From assembly GCA_037975125.1 (NCBI GenBank), contig JAJQOW010000209.1, positions 62,001 to 126,000 of the forward strand: a stretch of 64,000 nucleotides of DNA, read 5' to 3'. Positions 13,201-23,876 of this stretch are shown here, one piece after another. Under the pieces are notes generated by a model. The model searched no databases and was not told the DNA's origin. It saw only the letters and a program-made list of their open reading frames with translations. How positions within the stretch are numbered: the stretch's first letter is position 1; each line of letters opens with the position of its first letter. Source of the stretch: Latrodectus hesperus (taxonomy: Eukaryota > Arthropoda > Arachnida > Araneae > Theridiidae). Position numbers and translations under genes: made by a program.

Positions 13201-16200
13201 ATGACAATTAATATAAAAAATAACATTATATATAAGATGTATTTTTAAACTTTAATTTTATAAACATATATAATAATTCAAATGAGAATACACATTCTGA
13301 TACATTAGAATGCTCCAAACATAAATATTAATTTTACTAGACTATTACTACAGATTACTGAAATATCAATAGTAATTATTAATTAATTTATAAAAAAATT
13401 TTTTAGATAAAAATAATTTTCAAATACTAGAGAAATGATACAATTAGATGAAATTACTAGGAAAATTGATTGAATATTTATATATTTTTTAATGTACAAC
13501 ATTTCTAAAGACAAATGAACACAAAAATTTTACACTGAATAGGAAATAATAATCATTAACACTTTTGCTACTAACGTGACACATTCGTCCCAAGCAAAAT
13601 TTTAAAAAAATATGTTAAGACAGAATCTCTTCTTTGTCTTATGGGAGGCATTCTCATCAGTCCTGTCAACATTTTTGAATGTGTTTTCATCCACAGCGGG
13701 TAGATGGCACTACTGTACGCAATCATATTCCCGCCTTTTGGAAGCATTGCATCAGCTCATTTCATATTCTGTCAACATAAATGCTTTATCTCTTGGAAAA
13801 TATCGCATATCTTTGATTAAATTTTGATTAATCATAAATCTAAGGTTAAGTATGTTGTTCACAAAGTGATTTATCTCAAATAAACTGGTAAGTAGAAAAC
13901 TTTTATCTCGGGTTTTATTGTCGGGACGTGTGTACCTCTCGTCTTGGATAGTGGGAACATGTTGTCCCAACAGTCCTATGTGATCAAGTAGCTTGATATT
14001 CTATTTTTGATTAATTTCGAAATCGTTAAAAATTATTTTTAATTTAGGCACAAATTAATTCAGTCTAAGGATGACTCAATGCGAAAAAACTTGTCGCGAA
14101 AGGGTTAAAACTATCTTTTATTAACAACATCCTATTGTTAAAATTAGCTTTTACATGGATTGAGAAATAATTTAGTAATCGGAAACTTGCAATACTAATC
14201 TCACACACAGTTTAGAAGAATTACATTTATATAATTGGGAATTTTATTTTATTATGAAATAACAAAATTTTATTTTTTAAAAATCAAAAATGTTCAATTC
14301 CAATGACATTGTTTTACAGACCCCTAACAATTTATCTATATGGTTTGCAGTATTTTTCTTAAAATATATAAACAATAATATTCAAAGTATAATCAAACAC
14401 ATTTCAATATGTGAAATTTTAACATTTCAAACAAAAAATTCAATACGTGTTAGTAAATGACAGTTGAAACTAGTTTTATAATACTTAATTTTGTGAGACT
14501 TATTTCTTTGATATTTATATATAAAACATATATAATCTAAGACATTTCACACAAAATTGTAATAAAATAAAAGAGCATATAATTAGAGTATAACAGATTT
14601 ATATTAAATATCCTACTTTAATATAAATCAGTTTAATATTGCATTCATATAAAGTAGGAATATTTTTTAAATCATACTTTCTAAAAACATATTTTCTAAA
14701 TTAGAAACATAGCATCTTTTGGTTTCAAAGTCAACAAATTTAAATAATTATACTCTAAGTCTTGAATTTCAAATACTACATTTTCTTGTATATTATTCAC
14801 AAGGACTTTTTTGAGCAAAAGTTTCATTATCTATGACAACTCTTTGGTTGAATACTTCAAAGCATATGACAGCTAATAAAGTGGGCACATGAAATAAAAA
14901 CACATAGTATGATTAAAAATATAATAAATTGTACAAAATAATACTTATTATGAAAAACATCTGTAAGGATCCATCTCATCACTAAGTGCAAGAAACTGGG
15001 CTGAAAGCACCCAATCAATCGCCAAAAGGAATAATTCAAATGATTCTATTAAAACGTATTGTTTAGCTTTTGATTACTTTTAAAACAAGGTTATACAAAT
15101 TTTAAAAAATAAAATATTTTTCTTTCATTAATAATTAAATAAGAGAAATGGATATTTTTGAACTGTACATTGGACACAATTTTTCCTTCAGTACTGCTCG
15201 ACCTTTATCACCTTGCATTAGCAAGTTTTTGTCACCAGTTTCTTACCCTCTCTTTAACTTTCAATTAAAAATCTGAGTAATTCTCGATCACCTTAAGTCA
15301 TAAAATGAAAATCTCGTCATGCAAACGCATTCCGAACCATTAAGCCAGTTTGGTGCACTTTATCGCACACTTGGCGCATTTTACCCTCTGTACAGTTCTC
15401 TACTCTTAAGCGAGCATTTCTCCTACAAATTTATTATAAGCTTTTCTGACAGAGAAATTTTTTTATCAGAATATCCATGGTGTATAATATACACAATGAT
15501 ATTTGAAACTCATTTTTACCACAATTCACTGATTATATGCAGAAAAATATGGTATATTAAAAATGGAAAAACATGACTTAGTACAAATATGTTTACTCGG
15601 CTTCCATTTAATAATTCTGTTCCAAACATATTTCTTAACTGAATATAGAAATTGTAAATTTTAAAGTCAGAAACACTTTAACAGTAAACCATTAAACTAA
15701 AAAAGAGAGAGATCTAAAATTCTGAAAATCATTCCCATCATTTTTTGAAATAAACATTAAAAGATATGGAAATCACAAAAAATAAAAAGTATTTTATTAA
15801 TTTAATTATAAGAAAAATATTACAGGGAAAATTTATATAATATATTTTTTGAAAATTTATAATTTTTTTCAAGTAATTAAATTAGAAAATCTAATTTATC
15901 TAAATTCTCATTTTAAATTTCAGAAGTACGTAATATAAAATAGCTTTTAACCTAGGTTATCAGTAATTTTCAGTAAAACAAGATTTTTTTAAATTTATAT
16001 ATTATAAATTATTTTAAATAAAGACAAAAACTTATATACTCAAAAATTTCACTAACAAGGCTTTCCAATTAAGATATTACTTTAAAAAATATCAAAATTT
16101 TGGTTTGATTTACTTACAAGCTACTTCTTATTTGATAGCATCTTATAACTAATTCTTATTTGATAGTCATAGCAAAAGATGCAACAAATTCAATAATGCC

Positions 16201-17355
16201 ATAGACAAAATATTAGAGATGTATTCAATATTTATATGAACACTGTGTTTTACTGTGTGTAACATTATTTAATTTCTTATATTGTTATGATGTAAATTAA
16301 ATATATCATGCATTAAAAAAATAATTTATAATAACCAACACAGTAGGAAATTAAAAGGTTATATTACATTGATTTTAAATTCCTTGAAAGCAAAAGTCAT
16401 TTTTTGTTTACATGGAAATACAAATAATATTTTATACTTCAATAACTTCAAATTTAATTACAATCATAAATCAAATCAGTAAAAAACCCCCATTATTTGA
16501 ATTTTATTGTAAATTTAAAAAAATGAAATAATGTTTATTGGATGAAAAGGATACGCTACAAGTCTATCAATCCTCAAGCTTGGAAATCCAACAACTAATT
16601 CAAATTCTTGTTCAGGAAAACTATTATCTTTCAACTGGACATTCACTGCAGCACTAGACAAACATATAATTATATTAAAAAACTTTACCCAAATTAGAAG
16701 TCAAAATGTGAAATACTTAAATAAAATATTTCTAAAATGTTGGTAAGCAGTTTAATATCTAGGTATTATAACAAATTAAATTTTTCTTTTAAAAAGCACT
16801 AAAATGACAGTCAAAATAACAAAATAAATCCAATATATTTTACAAGAAAAGGATAAAATTTTAAGTTGATATTTTTAAAACGCTTATGAAATTTACATAT
16901 TCACAAGAAATAAATAATTAACAAAAAATCATCTTCTGATTAAGTATTTTTTGTAGCAAATACTTATTTCATCGATTTTTGTAAATTTGTAAATATGTGA
17001 AGTTCCTAGCTCATTTGTAAATATTTCACCAATTCTCTTTTCCTCATTTTTATTGACATTTACCTTGAAGAATTAAGCCTAATAAAATTATAATATAAGT
17101 CTAGAAGGCATTTATTTTAAACTATGCTTACGGTATACAAGAGGCAAGTATTAGTAGTAAGAATTAACACACAACATATAGAATTTTATACCTTCCTCCA
17201 ACATTATAAATGTTATAATCTGCAACGAGATCTCTTCCTTCCACTAAATATTTATTGAGAAGTCTTTTATGGACGAGCAATCGAGCTTGACTTTCTTCTT
17301 GAGCAAATGCGATGCACAGAGTAGTGAGTAAAGTAAGCAATACACAGAATTGCAT
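10228..17355 (-). CDS. SSR2: Translocon-associated protein subunit beta (TRAP-beta, signal sequence receptor beta)
   Basis: Spliced gene of five coding exons: 17355-17192, 16653-16555, 12932-12821, 10515-10438 and 10341-10228. All introns have GT donors and AG acceptors, and the exons join in frame to 567 nt, 188 residues, against about 183 in vertebrates. The product is a single-pass ER membrane protein of the TRAP complex, which sits beside Sec61 and assists translocation of nascent chains. Visible features are an N-terminal signal peptide ([18 protein letters not shown]), family motifs [18 protein letters not shown] and DNSFPEQEF, two N-glycosylation sequons at conserved places (NIS, NFT), FDRKFSPHM, a membrane segment [20 protein letters not shown] and a short basic cytosolic tail ending KQKKH. 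The start ATG lies directly after a TTCTTGTAG acceptor, so the 5' UTR comes mostly from a separate exon. No break was seen and the gene looks functional. Confidence 0.93.
13556..14108. mobile_element. piggyBac-like MITE in SSR2 intron 2
   Basis: A 545-bp block (13560-14104) flanked on both sides by TTAA (13556-13559 and 14105-14108), the piggyBac target site. Its ends are imperfect inverted repeats: the left begins CACTTTTGC and the right, read inward on the other strand, begins CCCTTTCGC. The interior is GC-richer than the intron and holds no transposase frame, so it would be a non-autonomous element. The superfamily call rests on the TTAA target and the end sequence. Confidence 0.6.
15190..15420. 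other. GC-richer unassigned segment within SSR2 intron 2
   Basis: Composition is less AT-rich than the rest of the intron, with repeated CACC/GCACTT-type words, suggesting an old inserted element. An 85-codon plus-strand frame crosses it without recognisable content. Confidence 0.25.
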
Positions 17356-17678
17356 CTACAAGAATATTTATTTGAAATCTACGATTTAATAATTCGATGA
17401 TTTTACTAAACATATTTATTATAAAATAGCAAACATTAATTTTACAGTATACTTTGATAAGCATCCATTTAAGTAAAGAATCACAGTAGATAATCACAAT
17501 TTTAAAAAGATAATGAAAGAAAAAATATTTAGTAAAATGAAAATAGTAAAATTTGTTACCTTGATAAATATGAGTTGTCAAATAATTTTTTATGAAAATA
17601 ATAGAAATATGATTATAACTAAAAAAATTTTATTTCAATTTGTAAAACAATCTCATTGCTATTCCAAATCTTTCTTAC

Positions 17679-17745
17679 GATAACAAGCAGCCGGACACGC
17701 TACACTCGACGTGGAACGAAAAACCGAAAATGAAACCTGTTGCCA
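17679..17745 (-). other. SSR2: Probable SSR2 noncoding first exon and promoter region
   Basis: Minus-strand GC-richer segment ending in a consensus donor (TTATC then GTAAGA at 17678-17673). With the acceptor at the start codon this gives a 5' UTR intron of about 320 bp. A pyrimidine-rich start-like tract (TTTTTCGTTCC) and an upstream AATGGC motif lie at its far side, as in TATA-less housekeeping promoters. The transcription start is inferred. Confidence 0.5.
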
Positions 17746-17759
17746 TTTTTTATTAACGA

Positions 17760-18208
17760 AACATTCAATTTAATCATTAATGAACTGATGTATAACTAGA
17801 CCATGCTTATCACGTCTTCTCCAGAAAATATTTCATGCCCCGTCTTTTAGAAGCCTAAGAACAAATAAAACTAATTATTTCATCCATTTTTTAAATTTTG
17901 CACAAGGGTGATGAAATGCTCAATAGACTCAAAAATAAGCATAATAATAAAGATGAGAAATAAGCATTGGTAGTAATATGAAGAAGATTAAGGAACTTAC
18001 TTTTGGCCCATATTCCGAAATAAATTGAAAATACATATAATTTATAATTAAACTAAAAAAGTATAAATACGATGGCTTGTTAGCTCAACCTTGAGTGGTT
18101 GGTTGAGTTTTATGGCACATGGTAAAAAAAGAACTAGCAGCGAAATACTCAAATTTGAAAGCCGACTTACTGCATAAAGTAGTTTTTCCATTAACTGGAA
18201 CGGTGAAT
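17760..18208. other. Intergenic sequence upstream of SSR2
   Basis: No gene or repeat was recognised between the SSR2 promoter region and the SINE. Confidence 0.4.
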
Positions 18209-18219
18209 TAAATTATTCA
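18209..18219. repeat. Target-site duplication, left copy (SINE)
   Basis: TAAATTATTCA, identical to 18398-18408. Confidence 0.85.
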
Positions 18220-18397
18220 GCCGAGCTGGCAGCCGAATGGTTAGCGCTCTTGCCTTCGGTTCAACAGTTCGTGGGTTCGAATCCCGCCTTGGGCATGGAT
18301 GTTTGTAGTGGTTCGGAATCCACTTTAAACCGTAAGTCCAGGTCTAATTAGCCCTCGTGTGCAAAAAATGACCGTTGTGCGACAAACAAAACAAAAA
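18220..18397 (+). mobile_element. tRNA-derived SINE
   Basis: A 178-bp element bounded by perfect 11-bp direct repeats. The head resembles a tRNA, with an A-box-like TGGCAGCCGAATGG at 18227-18240 and an exact B box GGTTCGAATCC at 18274-18284, the internal promoter for RNA polymerase III. A tRNA-unrelated body follows (GTAGTGGTTCGGAATCCAC), then a short A-rich tail made of ACAAA-like units. The intact boxes and perfect target duplication indicate a fairly recent insertion mobilised by a LINE. The partner LINE is not evident. Confidence 0.85.
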
Positions 18398-18408
18398 TAA
18401 ATTATTCA
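18398..18408. repeat. Target-site duplication, right copy (SINE)
   Basis: TAAATTATTCA, identical to 18209-18219. Confidence 0.85.
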
Positions 18409-18911
18409 TCACGTTCTCTTATTCCAAGCAATAGTTAACAACAGAAATAAGCATGTTATATAAAAAATATTTTTTGAACTTATAATTTTTATGTATTACT
18501 TATTATAGTGATCATCATTTTTGTATAAAAGGTAAATTTTCCTTTCCTTCAATAATATAAATGGATTTTCCAATTTCTTTCCTGAGTTTGAAAAAGTACC
18601 TTTCGTGGGGACAAGATACTTTTAAAAAAGCGTATTTTGAAATTTTTTAATTTGTCTATTTCTTATTTATTTAATTTTATAGTGATGAACTTTTTCATTT
18701 ATTATTATTAGAAATATTTTTTAATGTAACAAAACTATTGTATCGGTTCATTTATCAGGTAAGGGAACTACTTCTCAATACTTGATTAAAAATATATTCA
18801 TAGAAAAACTATAAATATCCATAATAAGTGAAAAATTCAATGTTTTGTTAAAGAAAGCCAAAAGTTATAGATAAATACATTAATTTATAAATTAAACGAG
18901 GTAAAATCATA

Positions 18912-19098
<187 letters not shown>

Positions 19099-19186
19099 GA
19101 GGTTTGTCCGAAAATACGTATAAATTCATAGTTTCTTACCTGATTCAGGTATGAGTAAGGAAATTTTCGTATTCTGTGCATCATCA

Positions 19187-19905
19187 TCACTCATGGTTCG
19201 CCCGCCCAGGATGGGTCACGGCCTTCTGAACAAGTTTCTTGCAGCCACCTCTAGGCAGCCGAACTCCTCCGACTTTTTGTTCCAAGGACTGCATCAGTCT
19301 TCTTCGACTGCATCCACCCATCTCAGCTTTGGTCTTCCTCTTCTTCTTACGCTGATGGGTTTTGCAGAAAAAATTTCCCTTCGTGTTTTATTGTTTTTCA
19401 TTTTAATAACATATCCAACCCAATTGATAAGGCTTACTTTAATGTGATGTACAATGTCTGGCTCCTTGCACATTTCATAAATTTCTGTATTGTATCTTCT
19501 GCACCAGACACCGTTTTCCTTTGTACCTCCAAAGATACTTCTTAAATCCTGCGTTCAAGTAGGCCCAACAGCCTCTCCTCTCTTGCAGTCAAAGTACAAG
19601 TTTCCGAGGCATAGGTGAAAACGGGACGGATAAGTGTTCTATAGGTCTGTAATTTAGTTTTTCTTGTTGAAAATTTAGTTTTTAATAAATGTCTTAGGTA
19701 AAAAAAAAAGGCTTTGTTAGCTGCAGTTAAACGTCTTCTTACCTCTGGGAGAATGTCATTATATTTGTTAACCATTAAGCCAAGATAGATAAATTCATGA
19801 ACTGTTTCAAATTCATAATCACCAATGAGTAGATGAGTTTGGGTAAACTGGGTTCTAGTTACAGGGAAATATTTAGTTTCAACCTGATTAACAACATACA
19901 TATAA
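19187..19905 (-). pseudogene. LINE reverse transcriptase C-terminal fragment (RTE/CR1-like)
   Basis: On the minus strand, 19901-19542 reads FETVHEFIYLGLMVNKYNDI, then EVRRRLTAANKAFF, TLIRPVFTYASETCTLT and LLGLLERRI, a motif series typical of the region after the polymerase core in RTE/CR1-type LINEs. After one frame change it continues FGGTKENGVWCRRYNTEIYE, LINWVGYVIKMKN and RRRGRPKLRWVDAVEED to the 3' end, which finishes in a short ATGATG-type tandem tail near 19187. Only the C-terminal quarter is present, the usual result of 5' truncation. The frameshift and internal stops make it non-functional. Confidence 0.8.
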
Positions 19906-19909
19906 AATA

Positions 19910-21248
19910 AAGGGGTTGAAGGGTTTTAATTTTATTATTAACACTTATTATTCTTAAAAAGCAACATTGTACTGTCATATAACTCTTAATAAACAAGATA
20001 AATATTACAAGGCACCAAATTTTTGATTGAAATTAAAAAAAAATAAATATATTTTTTTAGATTTTATTAAATGAAACAAATGCTTGATGTTGGTTTATAT
20101 TAATGTAGAAATTGAATCATAAATAATGCTTCATTGTTTAAAGGATAAATAATTGATATTTATAAGTAATTGATTTTTTTATTATCAAAGTAATTATCAT
20201 TATATTAATTTTTTAATAATCAAAGTAATTAATATTAGGTAATAAAATTTTGAAAGGAAGCTAAAAAATATTCATCAATTATAATTGCTTACTATTTCCA
20301 ACTATTCTTAACACTTTAAATGCACATGAATCATCTAAAAATTACTAAGAATTTATGATTCGATTGGTTGAAGTTTCAATGAATGGTGACGGAATATAAA
20401 ACATAAGCATTTCTGTATCTCTTCTTCAACAGAGATTAAATGATAAATTTAGAAATTATTTTATTTGATATATGACATGAAATCCTGTAAATTTGATGTA
20501 GTGCATTAACACATGAAAGAAAATTGCAATACGATTTGACACAGTGCATTAATGTATAAGCAAAGTTATGAATCTTACGTAACTATAGTGAAATCGAATA
20601 CACTTTAAATGGGTATATGCGTTTATGGTGTAAAGTAAACATATTGATTTTCTTTGGACATCCTTATATTTCTTGTAAGACTAACAGCTATTCTTAACAT
20701 TAAAAATTATTACACATGTAGTAAACGTCTATCTTTGGACAAATTTATCTGATTTTTTTTCGATATTTAATAATTTTAAACCTAACTTTCTAATAATTTG
20801 TTTTTAAAATGCAGCAAAGAAAGAGTATAATCGATGGTCATGCAAAGAAGTTCATTAAAAAGATTCATTAAAAAGCTTTCGATGATTCAATTTAAGTGTC
20901 ATGAATAATCTTTTCAAATACTTATATAAAATACGGTTGCTGCACTACGATTTTGGAATTTTTGTTTCATTTATAATATAAATACTTTAATTTTTTAATA
21001 TTATTGATCATTGAATTTCTTTCTTAAATTATTTCCACCCGTTCAAATAGCAACTTTTCTCTTATATATGACTTTGTAAAGGAAAACAAATTTTCAAAAA
21101 GAAAGCGTTACTTTAATAATCTATTTATCAGTCATCTCTAACTATATTTTAACTATATATATAATTAGTTTTAATTATTGATTCTAAAAGGATTAAATAC
21201 AATCATAAGTGTAAAACATAATTTTATATAAATACATAAAAGTATTTT
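19910..21248. other. AT-rich intergenic stretch upstream of U4
   Basis: No coding or repeat structure recognised. Confidence 0.4.
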
Positions 21249-21268
21249 AGTTTACTACCAGTTTTAGA
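21249..21268 (+). promoter_or_regulatory. Possible proximal sequence element of the U4 gene
   Basis: TTTACTACCAGTTTTAGAAA lies 44-63 bp before the U4 start, the spacing expected of a snRNA proximal sequence element. It shares a CCAnnTTTT-like core with arthropod elements. The assignment rests on position and weak similarity. Confidence 0.3.
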
Positions 21269-21311
21269 AAACTAGACATTTATATAAAGAATTTAAATTC
21301 CATTGCCTATC

Positions 21312-21456
21312 AGCTTTGCGCAGAGGCAGTGTCATAGCCAATGAGGTTCTACCGAGGCGTGACTATTGCTAGTTGAAAACTTTTCCCAATACCCCGCCAT
21401 GTCCACGTGAAATACCGTGGGCATAGGCAATTTTTGGAAACCTCTTCGGAGGTTTA
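21312..21456 (+). ncRNA. U4 spliceosomal snRNA
   Basis: The sequence aligns along its length with animal U4, the snRNA that base-pairs with and chaperones U6 in the tri-snRNP. It begins AGCTTTGCGCAG, the U6 stem II strand. The 15.5K-binding K-turn stem-loop follows at 21331-21363, containing AGCCAATGAGG and CCGAGGCG. Next come TATTGCTAGTTGAAAACTTT (stem I strand), CCCAATACCCCGCC, a central hairpin closed by CCACG/CGTGG, the Sm site AATTTTTGG at 21429-21437, and a 3' TTCG-loop hairpin at 21438-21455. Differences from human U4 in the 5' stem (GTCA pairing with TGAC) and central stem are compensatory, which argues for a functional gene and against a decayed copy. The ends are set by homology. 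Confidence 0.93.
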
Positions 21457-21463
21457 TCTCTTA

Positions 21464-21472
21464 AAAGAAAGA
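21464..21472 (+). promoter_or_regulatory. 3'-box-like snRNA processing signal
   Basis: AAAGAAAGA fits the AAARNNAGA core of the snRNA 3' box and lies 8 nt after the mature U4 end, where Integrator-dependent 3' processing would be directed. The consensus was defined mostly in vertebrates, so the assignment is inference. Confidence 0.5.
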
Positions 21473-21479
21473 ATAAATT

Positions 21480-22600
21480 GCAAAGAGCATACCTTCCCTG
21501 GATGCAATGTGCGATAGTCTCTGACGAAAAGGGGCGTATATCATAATGGGGAAGTCGTAAATGTTTAATGCGTTCGTGTATTTCGGGAAATTCGAAATGG
21601 TTTCCTTACTAAAATATTAAATTGTGATTACCCTTGATTGTTCTTATCGAATTTTAAGCTGAAATTCCGCGTAATTATTAACTGTATTGGAAATCCTGAA
21701 GATATTCATAATAAATATTTTGGAGACCTGTTATATAAAACATGTACTATATACTATAAAGCTTTAAGTAAAAAATCTTTCATTTCCAAAATTCATATTT
21801 TTTTTTCATTTTTTTCAGTTGAAATACATTAATATTTCAACTTATCTGTGTTTTTCCTTTATATTCATGATGTATAATGAAATCTAATATTTAGAATAAA
21901 TGACAGATATATAAAATATTTTATATTAATATAGAATTATAATTTCTTGCGATTTTAAATATTATTTAATTTATATATTAGTCTTTAATCGTATCGTGAT
22001 TAGAATAAATATTCTCATAACGATTATAGCATATAATTGACATTTTTAAATCTATTTTGTCATTTGATTTTTAAGACGATGAGATTAGTCCCTCTTAAAT
22101 GGAAGAATATGAGTTAAGTGCATAGAGATAACCATGAGAGAGATCAAAAATTCGCTACTTAAAATCCAAATAAAGATTAATAATTACTTATCTGTTGGAG
22201 TATCATTTTTTTTAAAATTATTTTTATATAAATATTTAGCTTAAAAATGTAGCCAAAAAGTGAAAAAGGGACGAAAAAATATAATTTCATACACTCAAAC
22301 AATCAAAAAATAAATGAGTTAATAATAAATTTTATAATCTTAACTATTTTATTAAATTTTTAATAATTCGTATGTGTAATAAAGCAGTTTAGGTATGATT
22401 TGTAAAATTTTATTTTTCATTACAGTAAAATAATTTTTTTGCTCTCAAATAATATGTACATTTTAAATCTTGTAGTAAAAATGCTATGTTTGATAACTTT
22501 TCAATGTTAAAATATTTAGGTCATATAATAATTGGAAATTTATGGAATAATAATAAATAAAAGGAGTAGTTTTCGTATGCAGTGCCTTAAAATGCTGATT
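21480..22600. other. Unassigned stretch downstream of U4
   Basis: 21488-21600 is GC-richer but matched no RNA family I could recall. The remainder is AT-rich without recognisable genes. Confidence 0.35.
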
Positions 22601-22601
22601 C

Positions 22602-23102
22602 ATGAATTTTCAGATAACTTGCTTCGTGTCCTTTCCGTGGATTCTCTACCACTGTGGCATTGAGGGAAACGAGAGAGCTGATCTTCTTGCCGAGAAGGCG
22701 ACCTTAATTCTGCAGAAACCCCTTGTGAAACTGAGATTCCATTCATCTAAACTTGAACTGTCTAGAATCTCTGCGCGCTTTTGTCGTGATACTGTCTTAC
22801 ACCTTTCGAACGGCAAGCCTTGAAGTGTACTCTTCTCTGCTCCACACACTATTCCTGACTTCTCTCGAGCGACTGCAGTTGCTGCATTTAGAATGCTGAC
22901 TGGCCATGACTGTCTCCATGCCCATCTCTTCCGTTTTAACACTGTGGACTCCCCTGTGTGTTCTCTTTGTATGTCTGGACATGTTATGACTGCTTCATAT
23001 TTGGACGAGTGCTCTGCACTGTCTGTTTTTTCTTGTCGTGTTGCAAGATATTGGAGAGCCCGTTGTCTAATGGCCTATCGGCCAAACGACAGGCATTTGT
23101 AA
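22602..23102 (+). pseudogene. LINE fragment: RNase H end and C-terminal zinc-binding domain
   Basis: The frame reads HCGIEGNERADLLAEKAT, the last RNase H motif of LINEs that carry this domain. It continues through one in-frame TGA (22821-22823, probably a former tryptophan) to TAVAAFRMLTGHDCLHAHLF, then CSLCMSGHVMTASYLDEC and RVARYWRARCLMAY. The Cys-X2-Cys...His/Cys arrangement is the usual finger-like C-terminus after RNase H. Apart from the single stop the frame is continuous, so the fragment is not very old. The 5' part is missing. Confidence 0.75.
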
Positions 23103-23159
23103 TTAATAAAGATTACTGGCTTCTGAATTTTTCTGTACTCAAAATTTTCTTGTAACTGT

Positions 23160-23610
23160 TTGATACAGAATTAAAACTGGTGCTTATAATTTGATGTGAA
23201 ATATTTAAATATAAACCTCATTTAAAATAATGTGTCCTTTTATTACTATAAATTTAGTTTGAATCCTTTATACCGTAATGTAATATGTTAAGAAAAAGGT
23301 CAACGAGACATCGTACCTCAACTTAGACTCCCAGACTTTTTGTGCTTAAGTCTCATTTCTTTTATTTTTTTTTTTTTTAATTCTAAAATGTGAATTTCTA
23401 TTCTTAGCTTATTTTATCACCCATTTTATTTCTGATGCGGTTTTGTTCACGAAATCTTATAAAGTGATCATGTTATTAGATAATATGAAACGATTATTGG
23501 TATATTTAATAGAGAACATATGATAACCCCTAAAGTCAGACATTTTTTGGAGGATAAGCATAATTCACATTATCGCGGATAAGAACTGGCCGGTTTTTTA
23601 AGGAATGTAC
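23160..23610. other. Short intergenic gap before the Jockey element
   Basis: AT-rich, with a T-run near 23365. No gene seen. Confidence 0.4.
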
Positions 23611-23624
23611 TCCTCATTTTAATT
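23611..23624. repeat. Target-site duplication, left copy (Jockey LINE)
   Basis: TCCTCATTTTAATT, identical to 28660-28673. Confidence 0.9.
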
Positions 23625-23876
23625 CATTTTCTGATTCTGGCTCTAGCAGCCGTGAGGGAAGGACTTGAAAGCTTAAGCTCTCGAAGTGTGCTAAGTTAAG
23701 CAATACGGAGACGCCAACGGCAGTTAAGCCTTGTAGCGGAGAAGTGTGTATTTAGTGAAATACTGCGGATAAAATCAAATAATTCTTACCCATCACCGGG
23801 AAAAAAAAAAAAAAAGCACTTTTAAGTGCTACAAAGGACTATTTTACTTGGACTTTAACCGGACTAGACACTGGAC

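Noticed and set aside
17267..17581. 104-codon minus-strand frame overlapping SSR2 exon 1 in another frame
   Set aside because: It is out of frame with the clear TRAP-beta signal peptide and reads mostly the 5' UTR intron.
21488..21600. GC-richer segment downstream of U4 with ATACCTTCCCTGG and ATGCGTTCGTG words, considered as a decayed U1 snRNA
   Set aside because: Only scattered words resemble U1; the 5' splice-site-binding sequence, stem-loops and Sm site could not be aligned in order.
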